Below are positions 1 to 8,132 of a DNA stretch of 64,000 nt, piece by piece. Every line of letters begins with the position of its first letter. Positions within the stretch are counted from its first letter, which is position 1. The stretch spans positions 1,736,001 through 1,800,000 of the forward strand of contig NZ_JABWRB020000001.1 of assembly GCF_014268745.2 (NCBI RefSeq), written 5' to 3'. Both the position numbers and the translations under genes were made by a program. The DNA comes from Pseudomonas zanjanensis (GTDB taxonomy: Bacteria; Pseudomonadota; Gammaproteobacteria; Pseudomonadales; Pseudomonadaceae). The notes under the pieces are model-generated. The model had not been told where the DNA came from. It saw only the letters and a list, made by a program, of their open reading frames with translations, and searched no databases.

Positions 1-403
1 GCCGATGCTGGAAAGACTGCGGGGGGCACGGGTCTGGGTGCTGGATAACGATGCGGCGATCTGCGCCGGCATGCGCACCTTGCTCGAGGGCTGGGGTTGC
101 CAGGTGGTGACGGCGTTGTCGGAGCAGGACCTGGCCCGCCAAGTGGACAACTACCACGCCGAGGCCGACCTGCTGATCGCCGATTATCACCTGGACCACG
201 ATCAGAACGGTGTGGACGCCGTGGCCCGGATCAACGCCCGCCGGGCCTCACCGATCCCGGCCATGATGATCACCGCCAACTACAGCAACGAACTCAAGCA
301 GCAGATCCGCGAGCGCGGCCACACCCTGATGCACAAGCCGGTGCGGCCGATGAAACTCAAGATTGCGATGAGTCATCTGCTAGGCCAATCCCAGAGCCAT
401 TGA
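1..403 (+). CDS. Hybrid sensor histidine kinase, C-terminal receiver domain (partial, 5' end outside window)
   Basis: The frame is open at the window start and ends in TGA at 401-403, so only the last ~133 residues of a longer protein are visible. They form a response-regulator receiver domain: an acidic pair near VLDNDAA, the phospho-acceptor Asp in LIADYHLDH, a Thr in MMITANYS and the conserved Lys in LMHKPVRPMK. This domain closely resembles the C-terminal receiver of the hybrid kinase at 19738-21108, which shares the (I/L)ADxHLDH signature. Position next to erbR and the quinoprotein genes matches ErcS' of P. aeruginosa (PA1976) and the equivalent P. putida kinase. The kinase part is not in the window, so that assignment rests on synteny and the receiver. 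Confidence 0.82.
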   Translation, partial: PMLERLRGARVWVLDNDAAICAGMRTLLEGWGCQVVTALSEQDLARQVDNYHAEADLLIADYHLDHDQNGVDAVARINARRASPIPAMMITANYSNELKQQIRERGHTLMHKPVRPMKLKIAMSHLLGQSQSH

Positions 404-415
404 GCGAGCGCTGTC

Positions 416-537
416 GTGGCGAGGGAGCTTGCTCCCGCTGGGGCGCGAAGCGGCCCCAAATCCAGGCGCCTCAGTGTGCCCGCCTTGTTCAGAATGGGGC
501 TGCTTCGCAGCCCAGCGGGAGCAAGCTCCCTCGCCAC
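416..537. repeat. Family B inverted repeat (REP-like)
   Basis: The element runs from GTGGCGAGGGAGCTTGCTCC to its reverse complement. Inside each arm there is a smaller hairpin (GGGAGC-TT-GCTCCC and a GGGGC/GCCCC stem around GAAGC). It lies between the convergent hybrid-kinase and erbR genes. The same design recurs at nine other places in this window. Confidence 0.85.
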
Positions 538-572
538 GGGGGTGTACACCTGTCCCTATAGTGTTCAGCTGA

Positions 573-1238
573 TCAACGCCGCAAATAAGCCCCGAAATCA
601 ATATCCCCGGCACTGAGGATCGCCTGCACCCGGTTGTGCACATTGAGCTTGCGCAGGATCGCCGAGACGTGGGCCTTGACCGTGGTTTCGGCGATGTCCA
701 GGGTGTAGGCGATCTGCTTGTTCGACTCGCCCTTGGTCATGCGTTCGAGCACCAGCAGCTGCTTGCGAGTCAGGGCCTGGAGTAGTTTCGGTGGGAACGC
801 CGGGGTTTCGTTCAGGCGGCGGCCCGTCGGGCTTTTTTGCGTGCGGATGATGTCGGGCGGCAGGTACACGTTGCCGTTGAGGATCTGTTCGATGGCGTCG
901 GTCATTTGCGAGCGTGGCGAGGATTTGGTGATGAAACCCACCGCGCCATAGGTGATGGCCTGCAACACCACTTGCTTGTCCTGCTCGGCAGAAACAATTA
1001 CCACGGGGATCGTTGGTGCTTCGTTGCGCAGGTTGATCAGGCCATTGAGCCCATGCATGCCGGGCATGTTCAGGTCCAGCAGGATCAGGTCCAGGTCGTC
1101 GTGCTCGGCGGTCAACGCCAGGGCACTGTCGAGGTCGGCGGTCTCCATGACCTCGCTGCCAGGAAAACCGTCGCTGATGACGTTGTGGATGGCTTCGCGA
1201 AACAGTGGGTGATCGTCGGCTATCAGGATCTTATACAT
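573..1238 (-). CDS. erbR: LuxR/NarL-family response regulator of alcohol oxidation (ErbR/AgmR/PedR1-like)
   Basis: This 221-residue two-domain response regulator has a receiver at residues 1-120 (acidic pair DD8-9, phospho-acceptor D55 in LLDLNMPG, Lys in FITKSS) and a C-terminal LuxR-type helix-turn-helix ([15 protein letters not shown]...SNKQIAYTL). An upstream ATG at 1244 is also possible, but GAGG is then only 3 nt away; the ATG at 1238 has 9 nt spacing and gives [13 protein letters not shown]. In P. aeruginosa and P. putida the homologue (AgmR/ErbR/PedR1) is needed for growth on alcohols through the PQQ ethanol oxidation system. It carries no kinase of its own; the partial hybrid kinase at 1-403 is convergent with it. 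GACAATAACG, a possible Crc/Hfq target, precedes the ribosome site. Confidence 0.9.
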   Translation of the reverse strand: MYKILIADDHPLFREAIHNVISDGFPGSEVMETADLDSALALTAEHDDLDLILLDLNMPGMHGLNGLINLRNEAPTIPVVIVSAEQDKQVVLQAITYGAVGFITKSSPRSQMTDAIEQILNGNVYLPPDIIRTQKSPTGRRLNETPAFPPKLLQALTRKQLLVLERMTKGESNKQIAYTLDIAETTVKAHVSAILRKLNVHNRVQAILSAGDIDFGAYLRR

Positions 1239-1297
1239 GGCCATTCACCTCGTTATTGTCGTGTGGGGCAGGGCAGTTGCACGCATTTCTTGCACGT

Positions 1298-1831
1298 TCA
1301 GGGAAAGGGTTCGGGCCGGGCCGCTTGCAGGGGCAGGTTCGCCGCCTCCCAGGCGTCCAGGCCATCGCGGTACCAATACAAATGCTTATAGCCCATGGCA
1401 GCGGCGCGTTTTACCGCGTTCCAGCTCAGCCAGCAATCCGAGCGGCAATAAAAGACCAGCGGTCGCTCCAGCCGCCCGCCGGTGGCCGTGCGCAGGTGAT
1501 GGCTGAAGTAGTCCTGCCAGGTCGGGTCGAGATCGCCATCCCCGGTATTGGCCAGCCACAGGCTGCCGGGGAGGTTGGCATGGGGTTCGTTGTCGATGAA
1601 GTGTCCCTGGACCCATGGACGACGGTAGACGTCGATCAGCAGCGGGGGCTGGGCTTGATCGAGCAGGCGTTGCAGGGTTTGGGTGTCGAGGGTCTGGGCA
1701 CCGTCGACGGTGGTGGGCGTCGGGCTGCGGTATTGGGCGATGCGATAGCCCTGGGCTGAAAACAGCGCGGTCTCGGCCTGCGCGATATTCAGCGCCAGGC
1801 CCAGCAGGAGGATCGCCAGCAAACGGGGCAT
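1298..1831 (-). CDS. PQQ-dependent catabolism-associated CXXCW-motif rhodanese-like protein
   Basis: A 177-residue protein with a cleavable signal peptide (MPRLLAILLLGLALNIAQA, cleavage near A19). The C-terminal half is rhodanese-like and holds FYCRSDCWLSWNA, the CXXCW signature of a family found beside quinoprotein alcohol dehydrogenases. It should be periplasmic. The biochemical role is not established; a thiol/sulfur or redox role is only inferred from the CXXC pair. A 13-bp candidate operator lies about 80 nt upstream (1912-1924), so it probably starts its own transcript. The start at 1831 leaves a complete signal peptide, and an A-rich AACAAAAAGGATAAA leader precedes it. Confidence 0.85.
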   Translation of the reverse strand: MPRLLAILLLGLALNIAQAETALFSAQGYRIAQYRSPTPTTVDGAQTLDTQTLQRLLDQAQPPLLIDVYRRPWVQGHFIDNEPHANLPGSLWLANTGDGDLDPTWQDYFSHHLRTATGGRLERPLVFYCRSDCWLSWNAVKRAAAMGYKHLYWYRDGLDAWEAANLPLQAARPEPFP

Positions 1832-1911
1832 AGGATTTATCCTTTTTGTTATGCGCCCATTACATGCCAGGGTCGAGGTCTTGTGAATGCGACCATGGAC
1901 AGGGAAACCGG

Positions 1912-1924
1912 TACTAAAGTAGTA
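1912..1924. promoter_or_regulatory. Candidate operator TACTA-AAG-TAGTA
   Basis: A perfect 5-bp inverted repeat with 3-bp spacer, about 80 nt upstream of the CXXCW gene. It is one of four related 13-mers in the alcohol cluster (others at 5893, 11059, 14423). Likely recognised by one of the LuxR-type regulators here; binding is inferred. Confidence 0.55.
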
Positions 1925-1972
1925 ATTTCGGTCTTAAAGACAAGTGTGATCCTGAAGTCATGCACGGTCTCT

Positions 1973-2061
1973 GTGGGAGCGAGCCTGCTCGCGATAGCGG
2001 TCTACCAGTCACATTTTTACTCGCTGAGAACCACCGCAATCGCGAGCAGGCTCGCTCCCAC
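1973..2061. repeat. Family A REP inverted repeat
   Basis: GTGGGAGCGAGCCTGCTCGC at the left end and its reverse complement at the right, about 50 bp apart: a typical P. fluorescens REP doublet. It lies between the CXXCW promoter region and the 3' end of the ABC permease gene. Confidence 0.85.
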
Positions 2062-2099
2062 AGGGAGGTTCACCCACAGGGGGATTTGTGTGGAGCAGT

Positions 2100-2891
2100 T
2101 CAATTGGCCTTGCGCAACGCCGCATGCTGCGGATTGAACGTCCACACCGCCAACAGCGCGAACACCAGGGTCAAGCCCACGCACACCGCCATCGCCAGCA
2201 GGTTGAACTGCTCATACAGCGCATAACGCACCAACTCCACGCCATGGGTGAACGGGCTGACCGCGCAGAGCCAGTACAGCCACGGGCTGGCTTCCTGCAT
2301 TTTCCACAGCGGGTACAGCGCCGAGGATAGGAAGAACATCGGGAAGATCACGAAATTCATCACCCCGGCGAAGTTCTCCAGTTGCCGGATGGCATTGGAC
2401 AACAACAGGCCCAGGGCACTGAGCATCAGCGCTACCAACAGCAGCGCCGGCAAGGCCAGCAGCAGGCCCATGGCCGGCGGTTGGATGCCGTACAGCCAGG
2501 CGATGGCGAGAAAGGCATAGACCTGCAACAGCGAGATCAGCGACGTCGCCAGCAACTTGCTTGCCAGCAGGAACGCCCGGGGCAGGGGACTGGTAAGCAG
2601 CACGCGCATGCTGCCCATTTCCCGATCGTAGACCATCGACAGCGAGCCCTGCATGCCGTTGAACAACAGGATCATGCAGGCCAGCCCCGGCACGATGTAT
2701 ACCTCGTAGGGGATGTAGGTGTCGTAGGGGGCGATGATGGCGATACCCAGTGCCGCGCGAAAGCCGGCGGCGAACACCAGCAGCCACAGCAGTGGCCGGA
2801 CCAGGGCGCTGAGCAGCCGGGTGCGTTGCAGCACGAAGCGCAGCCATTCGCGCATGACGATGCCGCTGAAACAGTGCCAATACGCGCTCAT
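2100..2891 (-). CDS. ABC-2 type transporter permease of the PQQ alcohol-oxidation cluster
   Basis: A 263-residue inner-membrane protein with about six hydrophobic segments and an ABC-2 type arrangement (a long cytoplasmic N-terminus, then LLSALVRPLLWLLVFAAGF and further helices to the C-terminus). Its ATG overlaps the stop of the ATPase gene by ATGA, so the two are translationally coupled and form one transporter. The order propeller-ATPase-permease is conserved next to ped/exa genes in P. putida. ABC-2 systems usually export; the cargo is unknown, and a toxic alcohol/aldehyde or a factor for periplasmic quinoproteins are both open possibilities. Confidence 0.88.
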   Translation of the reverse strand: MSAYWHCFSGIVMREWLRFVLQRTRLLSALVRPLLWLLVFAAGFRAALGIAIIAPYDTYIPYEVYIVPGLACMILLFNGMQGSLSMVYDREMGSMRVLLTSPLPRAFLLASKLLATSLISLLQVYAFLAIAWLYGIQPPAMGLLLALPALLLVALMLSALGLLLSNAIRQLENFAGVMNFVIFPMFFLSSALYPLWKMQEASPWLYWLCAVSPFTHGVELVRYALYEQFNLLAMAVCVGLTLVFALLAVWTFNPQHAALRKAN

Positions 2892-3619
2892 GGCCGGGCT
2901 CCCGAAGCGGTCAACTGGGTGAAGGCCGAACCGAGGGTGCCGCCGTGTTCCTGGCTCACCGCATCGGCCTGGCCGCTGGCGACCAGGCGGCCCTGGTGCA
3001 CGATCAACAGGTCATCGCTGGGCTGCACTTCGTCCAGCAGGTGAGTGGTCCAGAGCACGCTGATGCCTTGCTCGCGGCACAGTTGCCGGATGTGCAGGCC
3101 GAGGGCGAGGCGGCTGGCCGGATCGAGGCCGACGCTGGGTTCGTCCAGCAGCAGCAAGCGCGGTTCGTGGAGCAGGGCCCGGGCGATTTCCACCCGGCGC
3201 CGGTGGCCGCCGTTGAGGTCGCGCACCCGTTCATGGCGCCGCTCGATCAGGTGCTGGCGAGTCAGTTCGGCGTCGAGGCGGACGCTGCCCTGGCGTCGGG
3301 AAAAACCATGCAGCGCCAGGTGGTAGCGCAGGTTCTGTTCGATGCTCAGGTCCAGGTCCAGGGTACTTTGTTGGAACACCACACCCAACTGGCGCAAGGC
3401 CGGATGCGGAGATTTTTGCAGAGAATGACCGCCGATGCGGATCTCGCCACGTTGCAGATCGTACAGGCGGGTGAGCAGGGCGATCAGCGTCGACTTACCG
3501 GCGCCGTTGGGTCCCAGCAGCGCGGCGAAACGTCCAGCGGGCAGGCGGAAACTCATCTGCTTGAGGGCGTCGCGTGCGCCATAGGCGAAGCTCAGGTCGC
3601 TGACCTCCAGGGCGTTCAT
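2888..3619 (-). CDS. ABC transporter ATP-binding protein of the PQQ alcohol-oxidation cluster
   Basis: A 243-residue ABC ATPase with Walker A GPNGAGKST near residue 40, Q-loop VVFQQSTLDLDL, a signature region LNGGHRRRVEIARAL (a degenerate LSGGQ with N in place of S), Walker B LLLLDEPSVGLD and the switch His in WTTHLL. The start at 3619 overlaps the TGA of the upstream propeller gene as ATGA, and its own stop overlaps the permease start the same way, so propeller, ATPase and permease are one coupled operon. It energises the permease at 2100-2891. Confidence 0.9.
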   Translation of the reverse strand: MNALEVSDLSFAYGARDALKQMSFRLPAGRFAALLGPNGAGKSTLIALLTRLYDLQRGEIRIGGHSLQKSPHPALRQLGVVFQQSTLDLDLSIEQNLRYHLALHGFSRRQGSVRLDAELTRQHLIERRHERVRDLNGGHRRRVEIARALLHEPRLLLLDEPSVGLDPASRLALGLHIRQLCREQGISVLWTTHLLDEVQPSDDLLIVHQGRLVASGQADAVSQEHGGTLGSAFTQLTASGARP

Positions 3620-4620
3620 GGCGTCACCACCACACCCCATGGATAGCGCCCGACTTTCACCGACTTCAGGACTTTGCGGCGCTCTACATCGATTACCGAG
3701 ACATCGCCGCTGACGCCATTGGTCGCCAGCAGTTGCTTCTGGTCTGGGGTGAACGCCAGTTGCCAGACCCGCCGGCCCACCAACAGGTAGTCCAGCACTT
3801 CGAAGGTCTTGGCGTCGATCACCGCCACATGGTTGGCCGGGCCCAGGGCGACGAACGCCAGCGTGCCGTCGGCACTGAGCTTGATGCCCACCGGCTGGAC
3901 CTTGTCCGGGTGCACGCCTTTGATCTGGAAGGTCAAGGTCTTGAGTACCTGGCGCGTGGCGACGTCGAGGATGGTCAAGGTTCCACCGATCTCCGCCGAG
4001 GCCCAGAGCTGCGTGCCGTCGCGATTGAATTCGACGAAACGCGGGCGCTGGTCCACCAGGGTGTTGTCGGCCAGGGTCTGGGTGCTGGTGTCGATCCAGT
4101 GCAGCATGTTCGTGGTTTCACTGGTGTTGACCGCCCACTTGCCGTCGGGGCTGACAGCCATGCCTTCGGGCTCGACCCCCACGCCGATCTGGCCCAGGAC
4201 TTCGGAGGTCTGGGTGTCGATCACCGTGACCAGGGCATCGTCTTCGTTGGACACGTAGAGCCAGCGGTCGTTGGGGTGCAGGGCGAACTGCTCCGGGTCC
4301 TTGCCGGACGGCAGTTCCTTGATGATCTTGCGGGTGGCGACGTCCATCACCTGGACCCGGTCCGAGTCGCTGGCGCAGATGTACAGCAGGCGATTGTCAT
4401 GGGACAGCAGCAGGCCCCGGGGACGCTGGCCTACCGGCAGGGTGTCGATGACTTCCAGGCGCTGCAGGTCGATCAGGCTCAGGCTGTTGTCTTTTTCGTT
4501 GGAGACCCAGGCGATGCTGGCGGCGGCGGGGTCGGCGGCGAGCAACGCAGCGCCCAGGGCGAGAGCTTTGCATAGCAGGGTCGGGCGGAGCTGGGCCGGG
4601 TAAATCAAGGCGCGGTGCAT
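3616..4620 (-). CDS. PQQ-dependent catabolism-associated YVTN beta-propeller protein
   Basis: A 334-residue protein with an N-terminal signal peptide ending around AADPAAA, then repeated blades of about 40 residues with SNEKDNSLSLID, VSNEDDALVTVID and similar YVTN-type signatures, predicted to fold as a periplasmic beta-propeller. This family is a regular partner of quinoprotein alcohol dehydrogenase clusters; its role is unknown. No PQQ-binding or metal ligand pattern is obvious. It is the first gene of a coupled operon with the ABC ATPase and permease. The leader carries AACAACAATAAGGAA just before the start, a strong match to the Crc/Hfq CA motif overlapping the ribosome-binding region. 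Confidence 0.87.
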   Translation of the reverse strand: MHRALIYPAQLRPTLLCKALALGAALLAADPAAASIAWVSNEKDNSLSLIDLQRLEVIDTLPVGQRPRGLLLSHDNRLLYICASDSDRVQVMDVATRKIIKELPSGKDPEQFALHPNDRWLYVSNEDDALVTVIDTQTSEVLGQIGVGVEPEGMAVSPDGKWAVNTSETTNMLHWIDTSTQTLADNTLVDQRPRFVEFNRDGTQLWASAEIGGTLTILDVATRQVLKTLTFQIKGVHPDKVQPVGIKLSADGTLAFVALGPANHVAVIDAKTFEVLDYLLVGRRVWQLAFTPDQKQLLATNGVSGDVSVIDVERRKVLKSVKVGRYPWGVVVTP

Positions 4621-4626
4621 GGCGGT

Positions 4627-4641
4627 TTCCTTATTGTTGTT
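4627..4641 (-). promoter_or_regulatory. A-rich CA-type motif (candidate Hfq/Crc site) at the propeller gene start
   Basis: On the minus strand this reads AACAACAATAAGGAA, matching AAnAAnAA repeats and overlapping the Shine-Dalgarno region of the gene starting at 4620. Confidence 0.5.
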
Positions 4642-4646
4642 ATCGA

Positions 4647-5813
4647 TCAGGGGTAACGGCAGCTCACTTCGGGCTGGTCATAGCCCAGGCTGTCCATTTC
4701 ATTGGAAGGGTGCAGGAAGCCGTCCTGGGGCGAAGTGCTGACCAGGGCCCGGGGCTGGACCAGGGGAATCGGCTGGCGCAGTTGGCCGTTCCACGGCCGG
4801 TAGCTGAGCTTGCGACCCTTGAAACCGTCCAGCGGCAATTGGTCGCTGAGGGCCAGTTGGCGGATGGCGAACGGGTCGTCCTGGCGCAGTTTGCTCACGG
4901 CGGCGGCGATGCTGCGCACGGCGATCCAGGCGGCGAAGTCGCGGTCGTTCATCCAGCGCCCGGCCAGGGCTTCGAAGCGTTTTTGCAACTGCGCCGCGCC
5001 GTAGGTTTCCACGGTCTTGTGCCAGCCGGTGGGCGTCAGCCCTTGGGTGCCGGCCACCGGGCGCGGGTACCAGGTCTGGTAGGGCAGGTATTCACCGAAG
5101 TCGCCGCGTTCGTCGGCCACCAGCACCACGTCGTACTCGGCGGTCTGGGTGAACAGCGGCATGTCGGCCTGGGCGCTGCGGCGCTGGTCGTTGTCGAACT
5201 GCCAGGCCTTCTCGGCGACGGTCTTCATGCCGAAGCGTTTCATGGCCCGGCGCAATGCGGCGGCGTACGCCTGGTCCTCGGGCATCTGGCCGACGACCAG
5301 CAAGGCCCGCTGCCATTTGCGCACGACGCTGAACTGCACGAGGGCATCGGCGAGCATGGCGCGGTCGGGCAGGCTGTGCAGCACGTTGCCCAGGCAGTCG
5401 GTGGTGCGCAGGCTGTCGTCGGGGCTGCCAGCATTGAACAGCAGGCTGTCGGGCAGGGCGGCGCTGAGATCGCGCAGGCTGCTGGCCGGTGCGTTGACCA
5501 CGAACAACCGCAGGCCCTGGTCGTGTTGGGTTCGGGCGGCCTGGAGCAGGGCTTCGGGCGTGTCGACGCTGGCGCTTTCCAGGCGGTAGTCGTGCTTGAG
5601 AAAACGCCCGGTGCTGTTGCTGTCGACGATCGCCAGCTCAGCGCCGCGCAAGCCGGCATCGGCCGGTTCGGCGATGACATTGGAGAGCAGCGGCCCCGGG
5701 TCGGGGCGATAACCCAGGTAGCCGATACGCACTTGCAACGGCGCGGCATCGCCGGCGTGAGCGGTTGTCGCTGCCAGCAGAAAAACCAGGGCGTAACTGA
5801 CGAGCCGGCGCAT
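4647..5813 (-). CDS. ABC-type periplasmic substrate-binding protein associated with PQQ alcohol oxidation
   Basis: A 388-residue secreted protein. The start at 5813 follows GGAGG with 6 nt spacing and gives the signal peptide MRRLVSYALVFLLAATTAHA. The mature part looks like a type I periplasmic binding fold (branched-chain amino-acid-receptor-like): RIGYLGYRPDPGP at the start, LLVVGQMPEDQAYAAAL in the middle and VVLVADERGDFGEY later. It matches the family repeatedly found in quinoprotein loci. The ligand is not known. It sits just upstream of the propeller-ATPase-permease operon in the same direction, so it may supply the binding component, although the transporter is of the ABC-2 type. A TACCA-type operator lies about 80 nt upstream. 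Confidence 0.85.
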   Translation of the reverse strand: MRRLVSYALVFLLAATTAHAGDAAPLQVRIGYLGYRPDPGPLLSNVIAEPADAGLRGAELAIVDSNSTGRFLKHDYRLESASVDTPEALLQAARTQHDQGLRLFVVNAPASSLRDLSAALPDSLLFNAGSPDDSLRTTDCLGNVLHSLPDRAMLADALVQFSVVRKWQRALLVVGQMPEDQAYAAALRRAMKRFGMKTVAEKAWQFDNDQRRSAQADMPLFTQTAEYDVVLVADERGDFGEYLPYQTWYPRPVAGTQGLTPTGWHKTVETYGAAQLQKRFEALAGRWMNDRDFAAWIAVRSIAAAVSKLRQDDPFAIRQLALSDQLPLDGFKGRKLSYRPWNGQLRQPIPLVQPRALVSTSPQDGFLHPSNEMDSLGYDQPEVSCRYP

Positions 5814-5892
5814 GACGTCCTCCATTGCGGGTAGCGCCAGCATAGGAAGGCCACGGCCAAGGGGAAATATGCAGAAAGTACCGCCGGGGCAG

Positions 5893-5905
5893 TACCAAGG
5901 TAGTA
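5893..5905. promoter_or_regulatory. Candidate operator TACCA-AGG-TAGTA
   Basis: Related to the sites at 1912, 11059 and 14423. It lies about 80 nt upstream of the binding-protein gene (minus strand) and 66 nt upstream of the small frame leading into pedS2 (plus strand), so it could serve both directions. Confidence 0.55.
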
Positions 5906-5970
5906 ACTCACCTTGGCGGCCGGGGTTTTAGGATGCATGGCAATCGTCATTGACCAGGAGCGGACAGACC

Positions 5971-6213
5971 ATGCGGATTCTCAAGACCCTGCTGCTGCCG
6001 TTCCTGTTGATCCTGAGCTTGATCGGGGTGGATCGGTTGCCTGAACCCTATAAACACCCACAGCCCCCTGTGGGAGCGGGCTTGCTCGCGAAGGGGGCCG
6101 TACTGTCGACACCTATGCTAACTGATCCACCGCTTTCGCGAGCAAGCCCGCTCCCACAAGGGATCTGTGGCGTGCATATGAGGTGTGAGTTCATTCCGGA
6201 AATGGGCCACTGA
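5971..6213 (+). CDS. Doubtful small membrane peptide gene with a REP element inside its frame
   Basis: From an ATG preceded by AGGAG, the frame encodes a hydrophobic start (MRILKTLLLPFLLILSLIG), then VDRLPEPYKHPQ, and then runs straight through the REP at 6070-6157 to a TGA two bases before the kinase start. The hydrophobic N-terminus looks like a real signal or membrane segment; the REP-derived tail does not look like evolved protein. It may be a leader peptide truncated or altered by REP insertion, or a non-coding leader. The position directly ahead of pedS2 would suit translational coupling. Confidence 0.35.
   Translation: MRILKTLLLPFLLILSLIGVDRLPEPYKHPQPPVGAGLLAKGAVLSTPMLTDPPLSRASPLPQGICGVHMRCEFIPEMGH
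6070..6157. repeat. Family A REP inverted repeat
   Basis: GTGGGAGCGGGCTTGCTCGC and its reverse complement flank about 50 bp. Unlike most copies it lies in the leader between an operator and pedS2, within an open frame. Confidence 0.85.
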
Positions 6214-6215
6214 AC

Positions 6216-7469
6216 ATGTCAGCCCTCTGGCGAATCAACCTCGGGGTTTGCGCCTTCTTCGCCCTGGTCACCCTGGCCTGTGCCGTCTTGCTGCTGCACC
6301 AGGCCACGGCCGATGTGAAACGTGAATTGCAATCAGCCGAGTCGGTGGTGCATTACCTGCGCGAAACCGCCGAGCGCGACCCGGCCAGTCTTCAGCCACG
6401 GTTGACCGGCAGCCTGCGTCATGTGCGGGTCCGTTGGTTGGTTCCCGGCGAGTTGTTCCCGGCGGATGAGGAAGGGGTGAAGGCCTGGCTCGGCCGCCGG
6501 CTGCTGGACGACGGCCCGGCGGCCCAGGTGGTGGATTTGCCTGACGGTCGACGGGCGTGGATTGCCGTCGATCCACGGGATGAAATCGACGAAATCCTCG
6601 ATTCATTGGTGCAATTGTTGTACGTCTGCGCCTTGGCGCTGTTGCTCAGCCTGTTGGTCATCCGCTGGGCCGTACGCCGTGGCATGCGTTTGCTCGACGA
6701 GCTACTGCAAGCGCTGCGTCAGGTGTCTGCGGGAAACCTGCAGGTGCGCCTGGGCACTGAAGGTGTGCCGGAGACGCAGCAACTGGCGGGGCATTTCAAT
6801 CGCATGACCGCTGCCTTGGCCGAGGCCCAGGCCGATAACGCCCGGCTCACCCAGGCCTTGCTGGCGGTGCAGGAGCAGGAGCGCACCCGGCTGGCCCAGA
6901 CCCTGCACGACGACCTGGGGCAATACGTGGCCGGTATTCGTGCCCGTGCCTGCCTGCTGCGGCTGGTGATGGATCAACCGCCGACGCTGGAACAGACCGT
7001 CAGCCAGCTTGAAGACCATTGCGAGCATTTGCAGCAGGGGTTCCGGGCGCTGGTGCATGACTTGTACCCGGTGGTGTTGCAGCACCTGCCGTTATGTGAA
7101 GCCATCGAGGTGTTGGCCGGGCGATGGCAGGCAACCCAGGGCATCGCCTGCCAGTTGCGGATCGATACAGCCCTGCCGCCCATGTCGGGGCCCGACAAGA
7201 CCCATCTGTATCGGTTGTTGCAGGAAGCGTTGACCAACGTTGCCCGACATGCCGGTGCCACGCAGGTACGGATTCGCCTGCAACATCGCGCCGGACGCTT
7301 GCGCTTGCTGGTGCGCGACAACGGTCAGGGCGCGCCGCAACCACCGCGTGCGGGGGTGGGCCTGCACTCGATGGCCGAACGGGCACGCAGCCTAGGCGGT
7401 GAGTTGCGCGTCATCAGCCAGCCCGGTGCCGGTTGGGCGCTGGCCTTGAATATTGCCTGGGAGGCGTGA
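6216..7469 (+). CDS. pedS2: Membrane histidine kinase of alcohol oxidation (PedS2/EraS/ExaD-like)
   Basis: A 417-residue NarX/DesK-type sensor kinase. One transmembrane segment at about 10-30 and a second at about 131-150 enclose a ~100-residue periplasmic sensing region; a HAMP segment follows, then the HisKA_3 box LAQTLHDDLGQYVAG with phospho-acceptor His231, the N-box LLQEALTNVARHAGA and G-box DNGQGA. The gene overlaps the regulator by TGATG, so they are coupled. In P. putida the orthologous PedS2/PedR2 pair senses lanthanides and switches between PedE and PedH; in P. aeruginosa EraSR (ExaDE) controls exaA. Both PedE- and PedH-type enzymes occur here, so the same switching role is likely but inferred. 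Confidence 0.9.
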   Translation: MSALWRINLGVCAFFALVTLACAVLLLHQATADVKRELQSAESVVHYLRETAERDPASLQPRLTGSLRHVRVRWLVPGELFPADEEGVKAWLGRRLLDDGPAAQVVDLPDGRRAWIAVDPRDEIDEILDSLVQLLYVCALALLLSLLVIRWAVRRGMRLLDELLQALRQVSAGNLQVRLGTEGVPETQQLAGHFNRMTAALAEAQADNARLTQALLAVQEQERTRLAQTLHDDLGQYVAGIRARACLLRLVMDQPPTLEQTVSQLEDHCEHLQQGFRALVHDLYPVVLQHLPLCEAIEVLAGRWQATQGIACQLRIDTALPPMSGPDKTHLYRLLQEALTNVARHAGATQVRIRLQHRAGRLRLLVRDNGQGAPQPPRAGVGLHSMAERARSLGGELRVISQPGAGWALALNIAWEA

Positions 7470-8107
7470 TGAACATTTTGTTGGTGGATGACCATGCGGT
7501 GGTGCGGCAGGGCTATGCCAGCTTGTTGCAGGTACTGATGCCGGACCTGCGGGTCCGCGAAGCAGCCACGGGTGAAGAGGCGCTGAGCCAGGTGCAGGAG
7601 CAGGTGCCTCATCTGGTGATCATGGACTTCGGCTTGCCCGGGATCAGTGGCTTGGAAACCACCCGGCGGCTGCGCCAGCGACTGCCGCAACTGCGGGTGT
7701 TGTTCTTCAGCATGCACGACGAACTGCCGCTGGTGCGCCAGGCGCTGGATGCGGGTGCGGCGGGCTACCTGACCAAGAACTCGGCGCCCCAGGTGCTGGT
7801 GGAGGCGGTGCGCCGGGTGCTGGCCGGGCATGCCTACATCGAACAGTCCCTGGCCACGCAACTGGCCTGCGCCAGCTCCCGACACGATGCCGACCCGCGC
7901 CTGCAATGCATGACCCAACGGGAATTGGAGATTTTCGTCATGCTCGCCAAGGGCACTCCGGCCCGGACCATCGCCGAGCAGCTGTGCATCAGCGCCAAGA
8001 CCGTGTCCAACCACCTGACGCTGCTCAAGAGCAAGCTGCAGGTCAGTTCCCATGCGGAGCTGGTGCATTTGGGTATCGATATGGGCGTGGTGCGGGTGGC
8101 CGGCTAA
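7469..8107 (+). CDS. pedR2: LuxR-family response regulator (PedR2/EraR/ExaE-like)
   Basis: A 212-residue response regulator: receiver with acidic DD7-8, phospho-acceptor D53 in IMDFGLPG, a Ser in FFSMHDE and Lys in YLTKNS; then a LuxR-type helix-turn-helix at about 145-205 (MTQRELEIFVMLAKG...AEQLCISAKTVSNHL). The start at 7469 shares bases with the kinase stop (TGATG). It is the cognate partner of the upstream kinase. Its likely targets are the promoters of the two quinoprotein dehydrogenases and the cytochrome gene, where the TACCA-type sites are found; which of the two LuxR-type regulators of the cluster binds there is not decided by sequence. Confidence 0.9.
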   Translation: MNILLVDDHAVVRQGYASLLQVLMPDLRVREAATGEEALSQVQEQVPHLVIMDFGLPGISGLETTRRLRQRLPQLRVLFFSMHDELPLVRQALDAGAAGYLTKNSAPQVLVEAVRRVLAGHAYIEQSLATQLACASSRHDADPRLQCMTQRELEIFVMLAKGTPARTIAEQLCISAKTVSNHLTLLKSKLQVSSHAELVHLGIDMGVVRVAG

Positions 8108-8132
8108 TGTTTGATTTGAAATGCGATCACCT

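Noticed and set aside
1883..2330. Several short plus-strand open frames around the REP at 1973-2061
   Set aside because: They consist mostly of REP sequence or run antisense to the ABC permease.
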